NCBI RefSeq assembly: GCF_033344935.1
Contig: NZ_JAWPMM010000001.1
Span: forward strand, 2,838,001-2,902,000
DNA from: Reichenbachiella sp.
GTDB taxonomy: Bacteria > Bacteroidota > Bacteroidia > Cytophagales > Cyclobacteriaceae
Direction: 5' to 3'
DNA length: 64,000 bases
Part shown: positions 45,901-54,102 of the stretch, piece by piece
Position numbering within the stretch: position 1 is the first letter of the stretch
How the letters are laid out: each line of letters starts with the position of its first letter
The notes under the pieces: generated by a model
Told to the model about the DNA's origin: nothing
Database searches by the model: none
Seen by the model: only the letters and a program-made list of their open reading frames with translations
Program-made: the position numbers and the translations under genes

Positions 45901-45959
45901 CCACATGCAACCTTGACTATAAAGAAGCTAAATAATACAAAAGCAAGATGTCCTTTCAT
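42915..45959 (-). CDS. Two-component-propeller sensor histidine kinase, no output domain
   Basis: 1014 residues with a signal peptide (MKGHLAFVLFSFFIVKVACG). Residues about 35-690 hold some 14 reg_prop propeller strands (LSSNNLTHVFQDSKGLLWITSFNGV and similar), the two seven-bladed propellers of the hybrid two-component system family. Next is a Y_Y_Y domain (about 690-755, FRYKLEGFEKEWSSSDYSGRVEYTNLPPGKYTFKV), a membrane helix, HisKA with H800 (YSASHEIRSPL) and a HATPase domain with GSGLGLYIVEE. Unlike Bacteroides polysaccharide HTCS proteins it lacks the receiver and AraC domains, so its response regulator is encoded elsewhere. Confidence 0.92.
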   Translation of the reverse strand: MKGHLAFVLFSFFIVKVACGQEAGFDPKDPIRNISLAQWTAEDGLSSNNLTHVFQDSKGLLWITSFNGVMMYDGERVEIYDINNLDLLETDGFYTVTEDDNGVIYLGSQGSGLIKYFNGIFSKVESRSGHLPKSIPSLLVSQTGALYIGSNNQGLYKLTDNDVEWIDIPSLNKSTISSVKEDSEGRIWVATEGQGLFCLRNDKLEKHLSTNEGLHDNYIESLACTSDGLLMIASTKGLQYIDRNGLLISIDELSDVYINYLFVDEWNSVWAGTENGLARWSGELNKVDWVYGKKGLDLVRLSSIMIDRENSLWLTSSRIGLVRLKESRLTNLMEPDISSNRINILHESWDGNLYIGTDQNQLDIYRDGNYDRIKITTDLAGNGVRDIYHDKDGTFWLATYVGVIHKDGEKETLYSTANGMPANNFRLVLKDKKGFFWFGSRSGGLVKFKDGVVHEIFDNENKLESNFILSIAESSNGNLLIGTHSGGISVLDSSGEVSTYHLKEDDAGVLLFNIDLMSDSTALVTANVGLLFFDGFHLVPVKLTSDRRSKTFFDLVDDGKNNFWVTTNLGILQIDKSDWDSYMSNKIEELPYIVLDENSGMNNKECTGATRSLLTTEGKVMVPTLGGVCEISPNNLRVDNSPPDVLIRSVLVDDEELPIQNEFTVIEPGALRYIFEFAVISYTAPERNQFRYKLEGFEKEWSSSDYSGRVEYTNLPPGKYTFKVVGANESNIWNTNPTTFSFRVKPFFYQTIWFYLLILALMIGIFLIIYKWRISFINRQNVELKKVNAELDRFVYSASHEIRSPLSSILGLINLARLGEPNKQAEYFDHIEKSVNRLDDFIHDIVDYSRNARLGIEIEEVDFETMISNILEDISHTENFERIHHEVSYSLENTFYSDPKRLKIVLSNIITNAFKHHQPERVDHPSVSIEVSGNKQEAQIVVQDNGPGIEKNHVPKVFKMFYRATTRSEGSGLGLYIVEETLAKLQGSIDVKSKLGEGSTFKISVRNLKTLFEK

Positions 45960-46072
45960 GCATGTTTTTTATGACCAACTAAAAATGTCAGGTTCCTTCA
46001 ACAAAAGATAAATCAAAAACTATTGAATTGAAAGCATCAACATTTTTAGTTGGACAAAACATTTTCTGATAA

Positions 46073-47986
46073 TTAGAATTCAACAATAACAAATTCTGTT
46101 CGTCGGTTGGCCTTCCGTCCTTCAGCAGTACTATTGTCTTCTAGTGGTACTGATTCTCCATATCCTTTGGCCTGAAGTCGGGCTTCTTCTATTCCTGCTA
46201 ATTTCAAATAATCTACCACGGCATTCGCCCTCGCCTGTGATAGTCTAAGGTTTGAATCTTCAGAACCCAAGTTATCCGTGTGGCCACCTACCTCAATCAC
46301 CATAGTTCCGTTTTGCTGAAGAAGTTCAGCAGCTTTATTAAGCTCTACATAACTGATTGGCTTCAGCTCTGCTCTACCTGATTCGAAGAATATATTATTG
46401 AGCACCACTTTAGTGCCTTTTTCAATTGGCTCGAGCCCAATATCCTTAGTGATTTCTTGATAAGTAGTGTCTTTCGGCAAGTCAAAGCTCTGAGAATAAA
46501 AGAAATAGCCATCTTTACTGGCAGATACACTATAATTCCTACCAGCTGGCAAAACCACCAAATACTCTCCGCTTTCGGAATTACTCTTGTTGATAGCGAT
46601 CAATTCACCGGTATCAATGTCTTCAATCATCACCAAAGCACCCAAGGGTTCATTCGTATTAGCATTAGCCACTAAACCTTGTATAACTGCAGTTGGCTTT
46701 GGTTTCAAATAATCCGGCAACTCGGTTTCATAAATATTGTAGCTATCGCTATCTCTGGAAGAAGAAAAGTATGCTTTTCCAGAACCCGAAATACTAAAAT
46801 TCTTATCTTCACCCGATGAGTTGATTGGAGCACCTAGATTGATGGGCTTCGCCCATTTACCATTCTCAAAAACGCTGTAAAATATGTCAACTCCGCCATA
46901 ACCAGGATGTCCACTGGTAGCGTAGTATAAAGTCTTTCCGTCCGCAGCCAAAAATGGACTATTATCACTTAAAGGCGTATTGATTGTACTTCCTAAGTTC
47001 TGAGGTATCCCCCAATCACCTAAATGATTAATTTCTGTCATATAAAGGTCCGCCCCTCCATAACCACCATCTCTAGATGAGGTGAAAATAATTCTGGTTC
47101 CATCCGAGCTAATTGTTGGTTGCGACTCCCAATCTTCACTGTTTACCACATTCCCCATATTTACTGGTTCAGACCATTTGGTTCCATCTAATGTGGTAAT
47201 GTATAAATCACAATTCCCTACACTTTCATCTCCTCCACATCGTACATACACCATCGTTTGTCCATCTCCTGTGAATGCTGATCCAAAATCATCATTAATA
47301 GAATTGATTGGTTCTGGGAGCATCATCGGTTTACTCCAAGAATCGTTTACAATATTAGACACATAAATATCCTCGCCATAGTGATTGGTTCGAGAACTAT
47401 CCTGTACATTATCAAATCCACCAGGTCGGACGCTCGTAAAATAGAGCCTTGTACCCATAGGATTAACTTGTGGAGCGTAATCGTTGTACGAGCTATTTAG
47501 TTGAGATACCAAAACTGGATCTGATGTTGTATTCGGTTGTTCCCTTACTGATCTACTCGTTTGAGCATAAATCAACCTATTTTTAGCCTCGTGTCTTTTG
47601 AGCTGATTTTTTGGAATATCAGGATACATGTCCAAAAACTTTTCATAGTATCTTTCAGCTCTTGACAGCCTATTCAATTCAATAAAGACCTCACCACCCT
47701 CGAAATATTGAACTGGGTTGTAATCTGGATTCACAGCTCTTAGTTTTTCAAATGCAATAGATGCTTGCTCCGCTTGATTATTTCTTTTAAAGGACATAGC
47801 CAGGTAAAACCAAGCCTTATCAGACCTACTGTTGTACTTTAAGGCTTCATTGAATTTTTCGATTGCCTCATCATATCGGGAATGCTTAAAATACCTCCCT
47901 CCGTCTTTAAAAGCGTCCGCAAAGTTTTGTGCATGAAGGTTAGTAGCAAGTGCAAATGTTAGAAAAACTATACTAAATATTCTCAT
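46073..47986 (-). CDS. TPR-PD40-OmpA family protein
   Basis: 637 residues from the ATG at 47986 (MRIFSIVFLTFALATNLHAQ), which gives a clean signal peptide; the longer frame to 48013 adds nine residues that would disturb it. Residues about 20-130 are TPR-like, 175-420 carry PD40/WD40-like strands (PTISSDGTRIIFTSSRDGGYGGADLYM), 440-515 are a carboxypeptidase-regulatory-like domain, and 525-637 are an OmpA C-terminal domain (GGHTDNLGSEDSNLRLSQARA, ending RKANRRTEFVIV) that binds peptidoglycan. It has the layout of PorE-like proteins of the T9SS, which anchor the apparatus to the cell wall. Whether it is PorE itself cannot be settled from sequence alone. Confidence 0.85.
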   Translation of the reverse strand: MRIFSIVFLTFALATNLHAQNFADAFKDGGRYFKHSRYDEAIEKFNEALKYNSRSDKAWFYLAMSFKRNNQAEQASIAFEKLRAVNPDYNPVQYFEGGEVFIELNRLSRAERYYEKFLDMYPDIPKNQLKRHEAKNRLIYAQTSRSVREQPNTTSDPVLVSQLNSSYNDYAPQVNPMGTRLYFTSVRPGGFDNVQDSSRTNHYGEDIYVSNIVNDSWSKPMMLPEPINSINDDFGSAFTGDGQTMVYVRCGGDESVGNCDLYITTLDGTKWSEPVNMGNVVNSEDWESQPTISSDGTRIIFTSSRDGGYGGADLYMTEINHLGDWGIPQNLGSTINTPLSDNSPFLAADGKTLYYATSGHPGYGGVDIFYSVFENGKWAKPINLGAPINSSGEDKNFSISGSGKAYFSSSRDSDSYNIYETELPDYLKPKPTAVIQGLVANANTNEPLGALVMIEDIDTGELIAINKSNSESGEYLVVLPAGRNYSVSASKDGYFFYSQSFDLPKDTTYQEITKDIGLEPIEKGTKVVLNNIFFESGRAELKPISYVELNKAAELLQQNGTMVIEVGGHTDNLGSEDSNLRLSQARANAVVDYLKLAGIEEARLQAKGYGESVPLEDNSTAEGRKANRRTEFVIVEF

Positions 47987-48134
47987 TATGATAATTGGTT
48001 GATGTATACGCAAAATAAGGAATCTTTATGAAAACTAGATATTACCAATGTTTAGAAGCCAACTCAATAAGAGCAATTAATGACAGCAGCAGTCAAAGCC
48101 ATCATCATCTTGAGCCTTTTTTAAGTATATCTCT

Positions 48135-48142
48135 TAGATTTG
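48135..48142 (+). promoter_or_regulatory. Candidate -7 box for the gene at 48175
   Basis: TAGATTTG matches TAnnTTTG and lies 32 bases ahead of the ATG. A TTG at 48110-48112 is 22 bases upstream, near the expected -33 distance. Confidence 0.5.
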
Positions 48143-48174
48143 TTTAACTTCATTTTACATTTTTAATAATCAAT

Positions 48175-48756
48175 ATGAAAAAGCTCACACTTACCTTTCT
48201 ACTTTTCTCCTTGTCTACGCTTTCACTAACAGCTCAGAAAAAGGTCAATGATATAATTTTCATAGTAGATGAGCTACGAACCACATGGGATATTGAAGCA
48301 TTGAAAATGGAGAAATATGATGGCATGCGAGAATATTGCCATTCCAAACCATACAGAAACAAAATACTCGATCTATTAGATCAAATCCATCACTATGATA
48401 CAACGCTGTACTATACCGTAAGTGACAAATATGATGTGAGTTCAGATCCAGAAGCTAAAGAAACCTTGGCCGACATTATGACCTTAGAAACCGTCTATAC
48501 GAACCCAAATTTCGTAGCCTTTCTAAAAAAGGAATGTGAAAAAGTGATTCACATAGAAAAGAATATGGCTAAAAAAGATAGTGGCGGTTTTGACAAAGAT
48601 ATTTCTGCTTTGGAAGAAGAGCTCATCGAATATATAGATGCAGTCACAGAAAGGGTAGATCTAGTAGATGAACACATTCATCACCTTAAGGAACTCGATC
48701 CAAAAGCACTCAAACCTGCTAAGAAGAAAGAAAAGGAAGATGCTTCCGGCTTCTAG
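48175..48756 (+). CDS. Exported helical protein of unknown function
   Basis: 193 residues with a signal peptide (LTFLLFSLSTLSLTAQ). The mature chain is helical with several histidines, ending in a lysine-rich tail (KPAKKKEKEDASGF). A helical core of about 130 residues includes YHSKPYRNKILDLLDQIHHYDTTLYY-like EYCHSKPYRNKILDLLD and LEEELIEYIDAVTERVDLVDEHIHHL. I do not recognise a family. Its stop codon overlaps the stop of the convergent kinase gene by four bases. Confidence 0.75.
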   Translation: MKKLTLTFLLFSLSTLSLTAQKKVNDIIFIVDELRTTWDIEALKMEKYDGMREYCHSKPYRNKILDLLDQIHHYDTTLYYTVSDKYDVSSDPEAKETLADIMTLETVYTNPNFVAFLKKECEKVIHIEKNMAKKDSGGFDKDISALEEELIEYIDAVTERVDLVDEHIHHLKELDPKALKPAKKKEKEDASGF

Positions 48757-50276
48757 TCCATTTCGTTGAGATGAACTGTAAATTTAGCCCCTTGCTTTGG
48801 ACGGCTATCCACCAATAGTTCGCCATGATGGTAGCTCAAGATCGTACTAATGATGTACATTCCAAGACCACTCCCATTGACATGTGAATGCAACCTAACG
48901 AATGGTTTCATAATCTCCTTTTGATATTTTACTGCATCAAAGCCTAATCCGCTGTCTTTCACTATTAGTGATACCCTTCCTTTGTTCACCTCAGTTTTTA
49001 GTTCGATAACCAGAGGCTTCTCTGGATTTTTATACTTCACTGCATTAGTCAGCAGATTCTGCATGATGCTCTTCAAGTGTAATGGAGGATAATTAATCTG
49101 TTTACACGCAGAAAAATCTTTCTTAAAGGTCGCATTTGAATCCTTAATATCCTGAAGCATGCCTTGAGCCACCTCAGCCAAAACCTTATCAAAAGAGACT
49201 AACTGAGGATCCTGATTTAATGAAGCTCTGAGGTGATTCACATCATTAAGCGCATTTACGGTCATGGACAATTGCTCCGCACTACGCTTCACATTCTTCA
49301 AGACTGTGTCATAACTATTGTCTCCCATTTTGGTATTCTCCAGCATTTCAATCAATGACTTCATATTATTAACTGGCGCCTTTAAATCATGTGCTGTACT
49401 GTATGAAAAATGCGTAAAGCGCTCTATCTCTTCTTGTGCGTCTTGCAGGCGGTCAGCCATATTATTGAATGCATCAACCAAATCCTCAGTGATACTTTCC
49501 GGTTTCAATTGAATACGAGTATCAAGATTGCCTGCCCCAAGTCTTTCAGCTCCTTTTCTGATTTGCTCTAGCGGTACCCAAATCTTATAACTAAAAGTAT
49601 AAACAGCTACCAATGAAAGAGTTGTAAAAAATATCGTGAGCACCACTATCCACTGCATTGACATTTCTTCTTCTTGTTCAACCGACTCTACCTGAGCTTC
49701 TGTAAACATCTCCAAACGCATCAATACACCTTCTATTTGTCCATTGAATTCATTTTCTTCAGATTCCACTTTTTCAGATTTTAGCATGGCAGTCTCTAAA
49801 TCTCTTTGTTCCAATAGTTCGAGCACCTCAATGGCATGCTTTTCATAACTAGTATGCTCAGATTCCAATTTCTTCAAAGCCACTTCCAGTGTTTTCAGTT
49901 TAGACAGCTGGCTGCTGCTGGTAGTATTTTTCAATGCTTGCTGTACCTGCTCATCTGCATCAAGCAAATCCTGATCTACCAGGGCCGCCAAGTATCGGAA
50001 CGTACTATCTGCACGAACAAAATGTTCTTCTGCAAACTGATTCTTGTCAAATTCTTCTGCATATCGAATGGCTCTTTCAAAGTTGATAGATTGCTCCAAC
50101 TGGTTGGTTTCTATCTGCGTCAAAATTTCGACTAAAGGCAAATCAATTCGAGCTACATCATCTATATCCTGATGCGTAGCCAGCATTCTAAGCAAAGCAA
50201 AAGCACTTAGTATGAGTAGCATCAAAATGATAAAACTACTTCTCTTCAATATGGTATCTCTTACTTTATTCTTCAT
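48753..50276 (-). CDS. HAMP-domain sensor histidine kinase
   Basis: 507 residues. A membrane helix at 12-30, an extracytoplasmic helical sensor (about 32-205, like a four-helix-bundle), and a second helix (about 208-228, WIVVLTIFFTTLSLVAVYTF). HAMP follows (about 229-280, VPLEQIRKGAERLGAGNLDTRI), then HisKA STAHDLKAPVNNM with H296, an N box MQNLLTNAVKYKN, G1 DSGLGFD and G2 GSGLGMYIIS. It reads an outside signal. It overlaps the convergent gene by four bases. The PAS/GAF sensor at 50307 lies 30 bases upstream on the same strand and may be cotranscribed with it. Confidence 0.92.
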   Translation of the reverse strand: MKNKVRDTILKRSSFIILMLLILSAFALLRMLATHQDIDDVARIDLPLVEILTQIETNQLEQSINFERAIRYAEEFDKNQFAEEHFVRADSTFRYLAALVDQDLLDADEQVQQALKNTTSSSQLSKLKTLEVALKKLESEHTSYEKHAIEVLELLEQRDLETAMLKSEKVESEENEFNGQIEGVLMRLEMFTEAQVESVEQEEEMSMQWIVVLTIFFTTLSLVAVYTFSYKIWVPLEQIRKGAERLGAGNLDTRIQLKPESITEDLVDAFNNMADRLQDAQEEIERFTHFSYSTAHDLKAPVNNMKSLIEMLENTKMGDNSYDTVLKNVKRSAEQLSMTVNALNDVNHLRASLNQDPQLVSFDKVLAEVAQGMLQDIKDSNATFKKDFSACKQINYPPLHLKSIMQNLLTNAVKYKNPEKPLVIELKTEVNKGRVSLIVKDSGLGFDAVKYQKEIMKPFVRLHSHVNGSGLGMYIISTILSYHHGELLVDSRPKQGAKFTVHLNEMD

Positions 50277-50306
50277 CGCTTGCCTTACGGTTCTTTAAAA
50301 TTCTTG

Positions 50307-51449
50307 TTAATCGAGGTCTAATTTAGCATTCATTACTCTTATCACCTCATCTAAATCCATCGTTGCTATCTGTAGGTTGGCCATTAGTTCTTCGTAACTC
50401 TCTCTATCATCCCAGGACATTTTAACCAAATCTAAAATACCCAAAATAGATGATATCGGTCTTCTTATGTTGTGCGAAGCATAAAAAGCGTAGTCTTCAA
50501 GTTTTGCAATGACTGCCTCCTTCTCTTCTCTTTGTTTTTTATCTCTGGTAATGTCTATAGCCACAGCTATACGCGCACGGCTTTCTCTATAGGTAGTCGA
50601 ATGCCCAGATATCTCAACAGTGAATTGTGACTGATCTTTTTTTCTATGCTGCCATTCTGATTTCTCCCACTTAGTACCCAACTTCTGTTCATAATCCAAA
50701 TCTGAAGATTTAGAGGTATTGCCAGCATCAGCTCTTAAATCCATCAAAGTCAATTGTCTGAATTCGTCTAAATCATAGCCATACAATGATATTGCACCAT
50801 TATTAGCATCTAGTACCGTAAATGAGTCGGGATCGTATATCAGCATCGGAACAGGGCTATCTTTAAACACTGAGTGGTAACTCGCCTCTGTGAGTTGGCG
50901 CAATCCCTTTTCTTTGATTCGAAGTTGTGAACTATAGGATTGCGATATATATGATGCAGCTGTAGTGAGATAAATTTTATCATGAGTAGTCCACCGATGC
51001 ATATTGTTGGTCTTTTCCACGAAAACTACACCCAGAATGACCTCTTTATACCAAACTTGAATGCCAAGCATTGACTTGATATCGTTTGGTCTGATGTAGG
51101 AAGTTTTTATTTCATCAGTAAGCTTTCCTTCAACCGCGTCATCAATTTTGATAATTAATTTCGTTTTAATGGCCTCAAAGAAATTTGGACTGGTGCTTCT
51201 TTCGAAAGTGTGGCCTTTTACAAATTCATCTTCTTCCTTTTGATATAAGAAAAGGTTTTTGAGTGCTCCTGTTTCTTGATTTAAGACCCAAAAACCCGCA
51301 CGTTCTACGTCTAATTCAAAAGTAAGTGCGACCAAAACTTCATGCACAAGATCTTTGAACCTACCATTGTGCAAGTAGTCCGATCTAGAAAGCTGTAATA
51401 AAGTTTTGTGTTTTGCTTTTGTCCTAACCATTAATTTTTCATTCACCAA
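50307..51449 (-). CDS. GAF-PAS sensor with HisKA-type hairpin but no ATPase domain
   Basis: 380 residues, cytoplasmic. A GAF domain (about 15-165, LVHEVLVALTFELDVERAGFWVLN, then LGIQVWYKEVILGVVFVEKT) and a PAS domain (about 190-310, YDPDSFTVLDANNGAISLYGY, ending AVAIDITRDKKQ) precede a HisKA-like hairpin, YAFYASHNIRRPISSILG, with H326. The protein ends 54 residues after that His, with no ATP-binding domain. SHN-x-R-x-P replaces the usual SHE-x-R. It may dimerise with or accept phosphate from the kinase at 48753, whose gene is 30 bases downstream. Confidence 0.85.
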   Translation of the reverse strand: MVNEKLMVRTKAKHKTLLQLSRSDYLHNGRFKDLVHEVLVALTFELDVERAGFWVLNQETGALKNLFLYQKEEDEFVKGHTFERSTSPNFFEAIKTKLIIKIDDAVEGKLTDEIKTSYIRPNDIKSMLGIQVWYKEVILGVVFVEKTNNMHRWTTHDKIYLTTAASYISQSYSSQLRIKEKGLRQLTEASYHSVFKDSPVPMLIYDPDSFTVLDANNGAISLYGYDLDEFRQLTLMDLRADAGNTSKSSDLDYEQKLGTKWEKSEWQHRKKDQSQFTVEISGHSTTYRESRARIAVAIDITRDKKQREEKEAVIAKLEDYAFYASHNIRRPISSILGILDLVKMSWDDRESYEELMANLQIATMDLDEVIRVMNAKLDLD

Positions 51450-51596
51450 AATGCATATTCCTAGCCTTCGCTAATGGATTATAGGATATCAGGGAGGGTC
51501 TAAAATAGGTCAACTATAATAGACCCGCAAGTTAATGATATTCTATTTTTTTGCTATTCTGATAGAACAATTAATTTGAACAAAACTCAAACAAAT

Positions 51597-53963
51597 TCAT
51601 TCATCTCTTAAGGACGTTGCAGGATTTGATCGTGCTACTCGAAGTGCCTGATTGCCAACGATCAGCAAAGAAAAAATTAATGCTATGAAACCTATCACTG
51701 GAAATATCCACCATTGGACATCCACACGTATAGGATACCGATCGAGATATTGATCAAGCAAATACCAGGTAATCGGAGCGGATAATGCAAACCCGATCAA
51801 AACCAACTTGGAAAAGTCCTTCGACATGAGTGCAATAAGACCAGTTATACTAGCACCTAATACTTTTCGAATTCCGATTTCTTTGGTCCTTTGCTCTGCG
51901 GTAAAAGATGCCAAACCAAACAAGCCCAGACCTGTAATAAAAATGGCAAGTAGTGAAAATATAGTGGCTAGCCTTTGAGTCATATTGATTGTGTCAAACT
52001 TTCGCTGGAATTCAACATCGGCAAACTGATAATCAAATGGGTATGCTGGATTATATCGATCAAATATCGCTTCCACAGTTTTTAAATTCTCATTCAGATT
52101 ATTATTGTTTTTGAGCCTAACTGTAATAGCATTTATCCAATCGGGATTCACGATCATAAACATTGGCTTAACCTCTTTATAAGGAGAGCCCATAATCACA
52201 TTGTCAACTACTCCTATCAGCTGTCGCTTATCGCCCCATAAGTCAAGCGTAGTACCAATAGGGTCTTCTAATCCCATCAAATCAAGTGCAGCCTTATTAA
52301 TCACAATAGCCGAAGTATCAGTTACAAATTCTTTAGAGAAATCACGACCATGAAGTACGTCTATACCCATAGTTTTGGTGTAGTCATATTCGGTAGAAAT
52401 TGTAGTAAATATGACCTTTAGATTTTCAGGTTTGCCTGGCCAGCTTAAGAAATTATTTGAATTGATTGAAGTGATTCTACTGTTGGAACGAGTGACCGCA
52501 TCGACGGCACCAGACTGTAACAATTGATTTTTCAAAACATCATAATTTTCAGCCAACTCATCACTATAATCGACTGAAATTAGATTGGATTGGTCGTAAC
52601 CCAAATCTCTATCTTTCACCAACTCAATCTGTCTGAAAATCACAACTGTGCTCACGAGTAACAAAATAGAAAAACCAAACTGCATCACTACAAGCACTTT
52701 ACGCGGGGAAGTTGCGCCTTTCCCAATTTTGATGGTACCCTTGAGCGTTTCTACTGGTCGAAAGGAGGATAAGTAAAACGCTGGATAACTTCCTGATAAT
52801 ACACCCGTGATAAAAACAATACCTAACCCTATTTGCCAAAATTCTAATGATTTGTAATTGATAAACAATGACTTGTCCACCAGATTGTTATAAGCAGGAA
52901 GTACAAGCTCTGCTAATAAAACAGCCAATACAAAAGAGATTAAAGAGATGATTAATGACTCTCCTATGAATTGTAGAATCAGATATTTTCTGGTCGATCC
53001 TAGACTCTTTCTAATACCTACTTCTCTAGCGCGTCTTTCTGAACGAGCAGTGGCTAAATTCATAAAATTGATGCAAGCAATGATCAAAATAAATATGGCA
53101 ATTACTGAAAAGAGTTTTACGTGATCATTCCTGCCCTCTTTAATTTCTCCATTGATAAAATTGGAGTGCAGCCGCCATTTTTCTAAGGGGTGCAAAAAGA
53201 GTGTTCTCGGCATATCATCTTCACCATTATCCGCAAGCATGGTGGCAATTGCTTCATCTACTGCACCCTGAGCTTTTTCATCATTCAGTTCCACAAAAAC
53301 TTGAAAAGAGTAATTACCCCAATTGGTCTTGTTTCTAACTACCCATTCGCTCAGCATCTCTCTCTGTTTCCAGGGAACCAGGAACTCAAATTCAAAAGAT
53401 GAATTAGCTGGTACATCCTTTAAAATACCTGTAACATTAAGGTTGACCTGATCCTCAAATCTGATCACTTGACCTAATGGGTCTTCATTCTTAAAAAGTG
53501 TTTGAGCTAATGATTCACTAATGACAATAGAATGCGGGTCATCTAAAACAATTGCTGGATCGCCCGACAACAGTGGATACTCAAACATTTCCAAAAATTC
53601 CTCACTTGCATAATATCCTCGCTTAAGCAATCGTGTGTCATCTACAGTAAGCAAACGATCACCGCCCCACCCCGTCACTACAGAATTTACCACACTACTG
53701 TGAGCCGTCTTCATGGCCTCATAGGTAGGCAACGGAATAGATTGCCAGGTATTTATTTTATTGTCAAATGTGGCATGCACCCACACCTGGTGCAGGTTCT
53801 TGTATTTTGGAATAAACTTATCAAAGGACAATTCATCTGAAACCCAAAGCCAAATAAGTATACTACAGACGATACCAATGGACAGTCCCATAATGTTAAT
53901 CGCTGAGTAAAGTTTATTCTTGAATAAGTTCCTGAGAGTTATTTTTAGAAAGTTCTTAAGCAT
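51597..53963 (-). CDS. FtsX/MacB-type ABC permease
   Basis: 788 residues. The same double layout as the PadR-linked permease: first helix (LYSAINIMGLSIGIVCSILIWLWV), MacB-like periplasmic domain, three-helix FtsX unit with RREREVGIRKSLGSTRKYLI-type motif (RRAREVGIRKSLGST), and a repeat with RTKEIGIRKVLGASITGL. No N-terminal PadR-linked prefix. The ATPase partner is not in the window. An AraC-type regulator lies upstream with a 139-base gap. Its substrate is unknown. Confidence 0.92.
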   Translation of the reverse strand: MLKNFLKITLRNLFKNKLYSAINIMGLSIGIVCSILIWLWVSDELSFDKFIPKYKNLHQVWVHATFDNKINTWQSIPLPTYEAMKTAHSSVVNSVVTGWGGDRLLTVDDTRLLKRGYYASEEFLEMFEYPLLSGDPAIVLDDPHSIVISESLAQTLFKNEDPLGQVIRFEDQVNLNVTGILKDVPANSSFEFEFLVPWKQREMLSEWVVRNKTNWGNYSFQVFVELNDEKAQGAVDEAIATMLADNGEDDMPRTLFLHPLEKWRLHSNFINGEIKEGRNDHVKLFSVIAIFILIIACINFMNLATARSERRAREVGIRKSLGSTRKYLILQFIGESLIISLISFVLAVLLAELVLPAYNNLVDKSLFINYKSLEFWQIGLGIVFITGVLSGSYPAFYLSSFRPVETLKGTIKIGKGATSPRKVLVVMQFGFSILLLVSTVVIFRQIELVKDRDLGYDQSNLISVDYSDELAENYDVLKNQLLQSGAVDAVTRSNSRITSINSNNFLSWPGKPENLKVIFTTISTEYDYTKTMGIDVLHGRDFSKEFVTDTSAIVINKAALDLMGLEDPIGTTLDLWGDKRQLIGVVDNVIMGSPYKEVKPMFMIVNPDWINAITVRLKNNNNLNENLKTVEAIFDRYNPAYPFDYQFADVEFQRKFDTINMTQRLATIFSLLAIFITGLGLFGLASFTAEQRTKEIGIRKVLGASITGLIALMSKDFSKLVLIGFALSAPITWYLLDQYLDRYPIRVDVQWWIFPVIGFIALIFSLLIVGNQALRVARSNPATSLRDE

Positions 53964-54102
53964 GATTGTGTTGAGTTGAGTTTATCTAGAGATTGATACA
54001 CTCGTGAAATAGTTGCACAGATCAATAAATAATTGTGGAAAACACAATGATTCACTTCTGACTCAGCTCGATAGACTAGCTAATATCAACTTCCTGGGCA
54101 AT

